A DNA stretch of 64,000 nucleotides from Blepharisma stoltei (lineage: Eukaryota > Ciliophora > Heterotrichea > Heterotrichida > Blepharismidae). Position 1 is the stretch's first letter. Each line of letters opens with the position of its first letter. Made by a program: the position numbers and the translations under genes. Location of the stretch: positions 62,001 through 126,000 of the forward strand of contig CAJZBQ010000023.1 in the NCBI GenBank assembly GCA_914767885.1, in the 5' to 3' direction. Shown here one piece after another: positions 1 to 6,977 of this stretch. The notes beneath the pieces are model-generated. The model did no database searches, had not been told where the DNA came from, and saw only the letters and a list, made by a program, of their open reading frames with translations.

Positions 1-14
1 ATAACAGCAACTAA

Positions 15-857
15 TCTAATATCGCCAACCAGATCCTCGAGCCTCTTTACGGGCCGATGACCCATGGAATTTCAAATAGCTTTGTCGAAAGCGCCTGCTG
101 GCCTGACGACATCAAAGTCTATGGGTTCCACGACTTCGACAGCTGGCACTTCACCAACAAACCATATGATTACGATGGTTTTTTAAATATTACTGACTCA
201 GGTGAAGATGTCATTTGGGCCCTTAATCAGTGCATGAGCACCCTTGGCCTCCTCAATTACCAAACAGCAATTTTAGAGAATGCACTTGCAATGAGATTTT
301 TGCTGCACTTTGTAGGGGATTATCATCAGCCTCTTCACGTGACCACCCTGTGGAGCCGGCAATTCCCTTCAGGCGACCAAGGCGGAAACTTGTTCAATAT
401 CACGTTTGATAAGACTGTCACCGAACTCCATGCACTTTGGGACTCAGTTATGGGAGAATGGGAGGTTGACTTAGTCAGACCCCTAACCAGTGATGGATGG
501 CATGACATCAATATGTGGGCTGAGTGGTGCATGGGCAATTACACACAGGAGGACCTGGCAGAGGAGCTTGCTGTATCAAATATAACTGACTGGGTGTATC
601 CAACTTACCATTTAGGAGTAGATTATGCTTATCATGGGATTAAGCCACTTGAAAAACCATCTGAGGAATACCTCAAAAAAGGATGGCAAATTGCTTTGAG
701 GCAGCTTTCTCTTGGAGGACGTAGACTAGCGCAGTTGCTGATTAACTTGTTTGGGCAAGAAGAAACTCTAATCTATAGACTGAAAAAGTTATTTTATTGT
801 TTTTTTAAATTTTCTGATATTAATTTAGCTTTATTTTTAGAGACAGGTGTAAGTTAA
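15..857 (+). CDS. S1/P1-type nuclease, paralogue 1 (5' partial)
   Basis: Secreted or lysosomal zinc-dependent single-strand nuclease of the S1/P1 family. The conserved zinc ligands are visible: HFVGDYHQPLH (HxxxD then H) near residue 85 and LHALWDS (HxxxD) near residue 125, followed by a DGWH block. The 5' end is missing: the open frame starts after an in-frame TAA at 12-14 and reads SNIANQILEPLYGP, matching residues about 45-60 of the downstream paralogue, so the signal peptide and first exon part lie upstream, probably across another eliminated segment. The first ATG at 57 is internal. The C-terminal 20 or so codons look like AT-rich filler that may be a 69-bp eliminated segment (771-839). 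The next gene is a tandem duplicate. Family assignment is secure; exact ends are not. Confidence 0.85.
   Translation, partial: SNIANQILEPLYGPMTHGISNSFVESACWPDDIKVYGFHDFDSWHFTNKPYDYDGFLNITDSGEDVIWALNQCMSTLGLLNYQTAILENALAMRFLLHFVGDYHQPLHVTTLWSRQFPSGDQGGNLFNITFDKTVTELHALWDSVMGEWEVDLVRPLTSDGWHDINMWAEWCMGNYTQEDLAEELAVSNITDWVYPTYHLGVDYAYHGIKPLEKPSEEYLKKGWQIALRQLSLGGRRLAQLLINLFGQEETLIYRLKKLFYCFFKFSDINLALFLETGVS
771..839. other. Possible 69-bp eliminated segment at nuclease 3' end
   Basis: AT-rich, in-frame stretch between TA at 769-770 and TA at 838-839. Reading straight through adds a hydrophobic, low-complexity tail that the neighbouring paralogue lacks. Removing it gives a C-terminus LFGQEETLETGVS, close to LFGQTSALS of the paralogue. 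No stop codon forces its removal, so this rests on paralogue comparison alone. Confidence 0.35.
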
Positions 858-1321
858 GGGCATCATCAATTTATAGACAGCAATCAAATTAATTTTTGTT
901 AGTTTGTGAGTATTAAATTTAATTTTTTATTAAATTTACACTTACGCTATACAAAAATTTTTTGCGAAAATTTACTTTTGAAACTCTTGGAAATGGAGAT
1001 ATTTAATTCTTAATTAAATTTTGAAAAAGCTAACCATCAACCAGAGCAATCTGCTATTAACTTGCAGATTTTTTTGTCATTTAAATCAAGGCTCATTTTT
1101 GGAAATTTTTGATTTTTGGCAACTGAATTGACTATTTCGTCAAAGTTTATATCTGATCAGCAAGATTTGTTTATTATTATTTTTATGGAATTTTCCGCTA
1201 GCTAATTGTTTAAATATGCGTTTTGCGGTGAATTAATCTTTCAGATCGAGCATAATTTTTGCACCAGCTCCAATATGTCATGCACAATGACTTCAGTGTA
1301 AATGGCCTGCATTGACTATAA
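858..1321. other. Intergenic, AT-rich
   Basis: About 460 bp between the two nuclease paralogues. It is AT-rich with no open frame that reads as protein under the TGA=Trp code, no recognisable RNA gene and no element of the families seen elsewhere. It presumably holds the terminator of the first nuclease and the promoter of the second. Confidence 0.5.
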
Positions 1322-2619
1322 ATGAAAAGCTTAGTAATTGTCTGCCTTCTTGAAGTCGTATTCGGCTGGTGGAGCACTGGGCACATGCTCGTAGCTCAAA
1401 TCGCTCAAAATGTCCTCCAACAAGAAAACCCAGAGGTGCTTAGTATTGCCAATCAAATCCTATCACCCCTTTATGGTCCTCTAACCCATGGTATTTCAAG
1501 CAGTTTCGTCGAAAGTGCTGTCTGGTGTGACGATATCAAGAGCTACAACTTTGATGTTTACAACAACTGGCATTTCATTGACAAGCCTTACAATTATGAT
1601 GGCTTCGCCAATGCTACAACATCTGGAGAAGATATTCTTTTTGCTCTCTCCAACAGCATATGGACCTTGCAAAGCCAAAATTACTCACTCTCTACCCTTG
1701 ATTTGCTTGCTAGCAGTTTTTTCGAAGCTTTTATATTTTGAAAATTTATTAATTTATGCATTGAATGTTAAATACTTATAGAAATAGTTTTAAAGTAAAC
1801 AAACTATTGAGAAATTATATTTGGAAAGCCCCTTCGCAAACAGCAATTATTTTTATATTTAAATTATTATGCTTGAATAATTTTGCAAGGGTCTACACAC
1901 GTCGGGGTATTTTTCCCATGAGTGTGGAACCCAAATTCTGCATGTGGAGTTTCCACACTTAATGACTCCATATGTGGGATTTGGATTCGTATGTGGAAGA
2001 TCTCATAATTTGGAAGCCTGTTAAAAAATATACCAAAATATAATATTTACATAAAGAATTTTTTAAACATTAACGATTTTATAATAATATTCACGGAGGG
2101 AAGTCAGTTGCGATCTTGGAAACCTCGATTGCTTTGAGATATGTCCTTCACTTCATGGGAGACTACCACCAGCCTCTTCACGTGACAAACTTCTGGAGCC
2201 GCAATTTTACCCAAGGTGATGAAGGTGGGAATTTATTCCCTATCACCTTCGATAATCAGATCAATGAACTTCACGCTTTGTGGGACTCTTGCATGGGAGT
2301 GTGGGCAGATGACTTGCCTCGGCCTTTGAACAGTGACGGATGGTATAATCTCAATATGTGGGCCGAGTGGTGTACAGGTAACAATACGAAGCAGGACCTT
2401 GCCAGTGAGCTTGCTATTAAAGAGTTGTCCCTGTGGCAGTATGACACTTATCGTATAGCTATAGATTATGCATATTACGGCATCAAGCCAAATGAAAAGC
2501 CATCAGAAGAGTACCTCAAGCGAGGGTGGAAAATCGTATTAAAACAACTGGCACTCGGCGGGTACAGGCTAGCAAATCTGTTAATCAGTTTATTTGGGCA
2601 GACATCAGCCCTAAGTTAG
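1322..2619 (+). CDS. S1/P1-type nuclease, paralogue 2, interrupted
   Basis: Complete S1/P1 nuclease, 292 aa after removing one insertion (1688-2106). A signal peptide (MKSLVIVCLLEVVFG) precedes the mature N-terminus WWSTGH; in this family the mature N-terminal Trp and the following His are zinc ligands, which fits. Downstream ligands are HFMGDYHQPLH and LHALWDS. The left exon ends ...SQNYS and the right begins VAILETSIALRY; exact removal between two TCA copies gives NYSVAILETS, matching NYQTAILENA of paralogue 1, which is not interrupted there. This makes the insertion younger than the gene duplication, or lost from paralogue 1. Likely a secreted or vacuolar nuclease for food nucleic acids. 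Function by family, not tested. Confidence 0.9.
1688..2106. mobile_element. TNA-bounded eliminated segment (TSD TCA), 419 bp
   Basis: Insertion inside a nuclease exon. Left junction TCA (1685-1687) is followed by CTCTCTACCC; the right end reads CACGGAGGGAAG before the second TCA (2104-2106). The ends resemble those of the poly-C/poly-G MITE family (CTCC...CTCCGTGAG). Removal with one TCA kept restores the nuclease frame and its match to the paralogue. The interior is AT-rich with short inverted repeats around 1900-1990 (copies of TGTGGA/TCCACA). Confidence 0.85.
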
Positions 2620-2712
2620 TTCATCTTTAATTTTATTAACCATATTTTATTTGTTCACCTTTTCCCTTTTAAAATTCCTTTTAATTATTTATTTCAATTA
2701 TTTTTGGCTCGG
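2620..2712. other. Tail-to-tail spacer
   Basis: AT-rich 93-bp spacer between the stop of the second nuclease on the plus strand and the stop of CRIPT on the minus strand. Only transcript ends are expected here. Confidence 0.5.
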
Positions 2713-2967
2713 TTATTCCTTTATCATGATTTTCTTCCCACATACGCTGCAAATTCCTTTGTCAAACGCACACCTCTGGCAATAGTGGTGCTGATCAAGG
2801 ACACTTTTTTGGCAAATTCGGCATTTTGTGCCAATTGGGTTGACTCTGTATTTTGCTCTTGAAGATAATATCATATTTGTGGCGAGGCCTCGCTTTGGCT
2901 GGCTTTCTTTTCATACGTCAGGCGATATGAGTCTTGATAATTTACTTTCACATTTGTCGCAAACCAT
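2713..2967 (-). CDS. CRIPT: CRIPT (cysteine-rich PDZ-binding protein homologue)
   Basis: 84-aa protein matching CRIPT end to end: starts MVCDKCESKL, has the PDVWK block, and the double cysteine pairs CRICQ, HYCQRCAFDKGIC and CSVCGKK typical of the family. In other eukaryotes CRIPT is a small zinc-binding protein linked to microtubules, PDZ proteins and the minor spliceosome. The Trp of PDVWK is encoded by TGA (2911-2913 on the minus strand), which is why the frame looks broken under the standard code. It is one of the cleanest single pieces of evidence for TGA=Trp in this window. The C-terminus is short and lacks the PDZ-binding tail of animal CRIPT. Confidence 0.93.
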
Positions 2968-3630
2968 TTTATAAGAAAATTGGATTTAAAAGCAAAAAAT
3001 TCTAGACTGCAAGTAGTAGTGATCAGATTATATTTTTAGGCTTTTGAATTAATTATTGACTAAGAATTTAAATGAAAATTATTCCCCCATCTGATTGGAT
3101 AAACTATTAGGCCAAAATTATTAAGATAATTCAATGGTTTCTTCATTATACTTTTTTGACTCTAATCTAGATGCTGAAAGTAGAAACTGCAAACTCCCTT
3201 ATAATAATATCAAATAATCTTAAAATTAAGTTATGATAGTTTGACCAATGATTATCTCTTTTTATTATTTGAAACTCGTAGAATAAATAAGCAAGAAAAA
3301 CTGAAATCAATAATAATTCTTTGTTATTTACTTATTATTTAATTGAAATCTTATAGTTTGCCTTAATATTAAATCTTAAAAACGTGATTTTCTTTATCTT
3401 ATAAATTTTTATCAGCTTTAAAAGTTGAAATACGCCAAAGAAATGGAATCATGACATCAGATTTAAAAAAAGAAAATTCCATCAATCATCCGTTTCCTTA
3501 CCTTTAAATTAGCATACCATAGCTCGTGAAATTTCGATTTCCCATTTAGAAAAAATTATTCAGAATCTTATAGTGTTATTAATTACAATGTTGGTCTATA
3601 TAAAAACTATCTAAAACAAAAGAAAATTTA
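2968..3630. other. Intergenic, AT-rich
   Basis: About 660 bp with no frame that reads as protein on either strand under TGA=Trp, and no recognised repeat. It separates CRIPT from the 3' end of the next minus-strand gene. Confidence 0.5.
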
Positions 3631-3894
3631 TTAATTGTCACATTTACATTCTTTTATACTCTCTAATCCTGAGCAGCTATCAGCTTCTGAAATTCGTTGA
3701 GATTGATGAGACTCTTCGAAAAACGAGCAGACTTCGCGAATTTCAAAAAGTTCTTCTTTGGTTTTTCCAGAAGAGTTTAGATTGAACTTCATGTCTCTTA
3801 TGGCACATAGAGCCCTCTTAAGTTTTTTGCATTTGCTGGGATTTATTCTTGGTCGGAGTACTTTTTCACGGCTTATTGAAACACTGCAACCCAT
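3631..3894 (-). CDS. Small protein with N-myristoylation/palmitoylation start
   Basis: 87-aa protein of unknown function. It begins MGCSVSIS, a good N-myristoylation signal (Gly2, Ser after) with a neighbouring Cys that could be palmitoylated, so it is probably anchored to a membrane. The middle is basic (KCKKLKRALCAIRDMK), the end is acidic and Cys-containing (CSGLESIKECKCDN). No known domain was recognised. It stands alone between AT-rich spacers, which together with its amino-acid composition argues it is real. Two other proteins here (17658-20634 and 48973-49795) also start MGNA, so lipid-anchored starts recur. Confidence 0.6.
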   Translation of the reverse strand: MGCSVSISREKVLRPRINPSKCKKLKRALCAIRDMKFNLNSSGKTKEELFEIREVCSFFEESHQSQRISEADSCSGLESIKECKCDN

Positions 3895-4584
3895 GTTGAT
3901 TTATTTATAAAGTTTAAATCAGATAGAAATACTTTGTTATGATAAAGCTCTTTTCAGTGATTAAAATTTGGCTATTATCAATTTTGGAAGATTAGATCTT
4001 AAAGCTGCTTATTTACAATAGAAGATACAAATTTGTATTATTTAACACCTAATCTTGCCATAATACTCAATTATGCTAGAAACGATGCTACCTCTTTAAA
4101 ATTTAAGAAACTTTAATTAAACTTTGTAAAATGTAGAAATTTTGAAGAGCAGTGCGAAAATTATATATTTTCAAGATCATAAATTAGATGCTTAGGCGTT
4201 TCGAGAGTCATTAACTTTAGATTAGTGTATGTTAGCCGGTACCTGCTCTCCAATAAATTACCATATGACCATATTTTGAAATTTTATAAATGCTATGAAA
4301 ATGATGAAACTAAATACTTGATAGTTTTATGGTAGGATCATTCTGCATTCGTCATTTTCTATAAATAAGTTTATCTCAGGAATTTTTTAAATTAAATTTA
4401 ACTTTTTCAATACGCATGAAGACAATAAATTGATAGAATTGTATATCAATGAAAAAATTAATGTATCATTGTTGTACATAATTTTCAATGATTATTATAG
4501 TATTTCATCTTAAATAGCCCAATTAATTTTTCTTATCTATTATTAAAGAGTCAGCGATCTTTAAATCTAAAAGTATAGTTCAAT
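3895..4584. other. Intergenic, AT-rich
   Basis: About 690 bp between divergent genes, so it should hold two promoters. It is AT-rich with short mixed-sequence stretches (for example near 4230) but no coding frame and no recognised element. Confidence 0.5.
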
Positions 4585-5432
4585 ATGGAGGGACTGGAAC
4601 TGATCTCTGATGATGTTCTGCTAAATGAAATTCTCACCCTATTTAGAGACATCAGCGAAATTTTGGTCCTAAGATTGGTTTGCAAATCGTGATGTGAAAG
4701 ATTCACGCTATTATTGCCTGCAGTTGTAGAAATCTCACTGATTGAAATTGATAAAATCAACAACTATGAAATTTTTACACAATCTCACAAGGAATTGGAG
4801 AAGTTCAGGAACATGAAAATACTTTTTGATTTTAAATTGAAAAAGCTTGAGAGAGCGCAGTTGTTTTTTCATATGGATCAGATAGATTTCTGTTTAGGGC
4901 GAGCAATGATAGCATTATGTGAAGAAAAAGAGCATGCAACTAATAGAGAGGTAGAAGCATTTTTGGGGAATGGCTTACTCATCTTTCTATGATTGAGCAA
5001 GCATATAGCAAATTTATTATTTTAGAAAAATAATCTGACCCAAAAATTAATGTTTTAGTTTTCAGCCTCTCTTTATATTTTAATTAAAAACTCTATAAAT
5101 TTAAAACGCTTTATTTTAGAAAAATTTTAGTAAATTAGTTAGTAGGAAGGGAATTAGTGAAGAAATTGCAAAGTGTATCCCCTGAAAAACTAAGCAGCGA
5201 GATCTATGATGTCGCAAAAAGTGAACTAATACAAACTCTGCAAATTTTAGGCCCATTAGATGAAACACAAAGAAAAATAATTGAATGAATCACTGGAACT
5301 TTGAAACTTTATGAAATTGCAAACCAACTAAGCCCTTATTTTAATGATTTATATAAAATGATGCTGAGATTAGATTATTTGCAGTCAAAAGTCAATAGAA
5401 TTTCAAGGTTCTTCGGATTCAATGGAGTATAA
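4585..5432 (+). CDS. F-box-like protein, interrupted
   Basis: 222-aa protein after removing 4978-5156. Residues 5-40 (LISDDVLLNEILTLF...LVLRLVCKSWCERF) resemble an F-box: the spaced Leu/Ile pattern and the VCKSW core. The Trp of KSW is TGA, as is one in IIEWITGTLKLY. The rest is helical without recognised repeats. An F-box would link a substrate to SKP1 in an SCF ubiquitin ligase; this role is inference from a short, degenerate motif. The left exon ends FLGNGL and the right continues VKKLQSVSPEKL; exact removal with one TTA kept joins them in frame. The ATG at 4585 is the first in frame after the upstream stops. Confidence 0.65.
4978..5156. mobile_element. TNA-bounded eliminated segment (TSD TTA), 179 bp
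   Basis: TTA at 4975-4977 then CTCATCTTTC; right end GGAAGGGAA then TTA at 5154-5156. The length is not a multiple of three and the segment contains stops, yet removal joins GGC TTA GTG AAG in frame. The ends follow the CT-rich/GA-rich pattern of the TNA class. Confidence 0.8.
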
Positions 5433-5722
5433 AAGGATTTGAAGCTATAATTGTAATAAATCAGCAATTATTCTAATAATAAATAATAAAATAAAAAGTT
5501 AAACCTGCCCAGTCAGTTTATTTGACATTTAAAATCCATAATAGTATCTTTTTCATGCCATTAATTAGGCATAAATTATATGCCAAAGAACTCAAAATAG
5601 TCTAAGGATATTAAAATTTTCCTACTACAAATTATCGAGATTAGGAAGATCGCCTCCCACGATACATAGATTTAAAACAGATAATTAACTATATACTTAC
5701 AAAAGAATATTTTACAATTATT

Positions 5723-6385
5723 TTAGCAGTCGAGTTTAATGTTCTCGATAACTTCTTCAATATATTCACTCATTTTCCTAATAGATTTTTTTTTCATCTC
5801 CATCAGCTCCTCTGTCTTCTTTTTCAACTCATTTGCAGCTGATTTTACAGCTGTTTCATTCCTCTTGTGGTTTATTAGTTTAGGGCTCCAATTTTCAATA
5901 ATATTGTTTAATGCTGACTTAGTTTTAGTGTCGTCAGCATACTCATTGATTAAATATTCCAGATCTTCGTAAGAGCTTTTAATCGGCGATTTTTGAGTGC
6001 AGGGTGTCAAAGACCTTGTTCGGTACTTCTTGGGAAGCGCCTCAACTCGGAATTTGAAAATATTAATTTGGCGATTAAAATATTTCGTAGAGTTTTTGGA
6101 TGCCCTTAGGCAATCTGGTATTATAGGGCTTGAATTAGGAGGGGACAATGACGGAAAATTGGGTTTTGGAGACAAATCTCCGCGTTTGGAAGGGAAATTG
6201 ATGGGAGCTAGGTTTCTGGGGATTTGGGGTAGCTTGGGAATTGCTGGATCAGATTTCTTAAAATATATTGGTTTTCCCAATAAATTGCCTTCTGTTTCTG
6301 CATGGTATTTTCGGATTTTTGATAAAATTGGCGACTTTGGCTGAAGATTCTTGAGTTCTTCTTCAAGGACTATTTTTCGACACAT
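5723..6385 (-). CDS. Basic Pro-rich protein with C-terminal coiled coil
   Basis: 220-aa protein, not recognised. Residues 45-95 are rich in Pro, Ser and Lys (repeated LPQIP, FPSL, PPNSSP), which suggests a disordered linker region. Residues 165-215 (ANELKKKTEELMEMKKKSIRKMSEYIEEVIENIK) have heptad spacing of Leu, Met and Ile and probably form a coiled coil. No membrane segment. Continuous frame with ATG start and TAG-region stop; no insertion detected. Composition resembles ciliate cytoskeletal and cortical proteins, but nothing specific supports a function. Confidence 0.65.
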   Translation of the reverse strand: MCRKIVLEEELKNLQPKSPILSKIRKYHAETEGNLLGKPIYFKKSDPAIPKLPQIPRNLAPINFPSKRGDLSPKPNFPSLSPPNSSPIIPDCLRASKNSTKYFNRQINIFKFRVEALPKKYRTRSLTPCTQKSPIKSSYEDLEYLINEYADDTKTKSALNNIIENWSPKLINHKRNETAVKSAANELKKKTEELMEMKKKSIRKMSEYIEEVIENIKLDC

Positions 6386-6977
6386 TTTAATTGAATAATA
6401 AAATACTGAATTTTGAATCGATTTATTTTTATAACCTTTTCAGAAAAGAGCAGAATTTTATAATTGGATTTCTCAGGAAAGTCAGAAAATAAGATAATAG
6501 TAAGATAAATCAATTTTCCCCATCAAGTTATATAATAATAGAAGAGATGTAGAATAAATTCTATTAAATCTTAAAATTAGTTTAACTGCAATAGATTACT
6601 ATAAATCGATCTTATGTAACTAAAATTACAAATTTTTATATATAGAATACTAAAGCTAAATTGCATTCAATGGAGCACAATAATTTTTTGAAAAAGATTA
6701 AACAAATAATTAAAATATATGATAAACTTTTAAATTTTTTTAATATATTTTCCAAAAAGTGTATCATCTTCATATTTTTCAAGCTCCGCATAGCTTTGTC
6801 TATTTCTCAACATATCTTCTTGAAGCTATATATCTATAAGAATTAAATACTAAATCGAGCCAAATTCTAATATGATATTGAAAGAAGATTAATTAAATTC
6901 TTTTTAGAAATAAATTATATCATCTTACGAATTCTAATGATTTGAAAATATATTCTGTTTTATTTCAATACTTGAAA
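6386..6977. other. Intergenic, AT-rich
   Basis: About 590 bp between divergent genes, very AT-rich. A 61-codon open frame here is Phe/Ile/Lys only and reads as AT filler. No repeat or RNA gene recognised. Confidence 0.5.

Noticed and set aside
6661-6846. Small protein MHSMEHNNFLKKIK...
   Set aside because: Phe/Ile/Lys-only composition typical of AT-rich spacer; no neighbour or family support.
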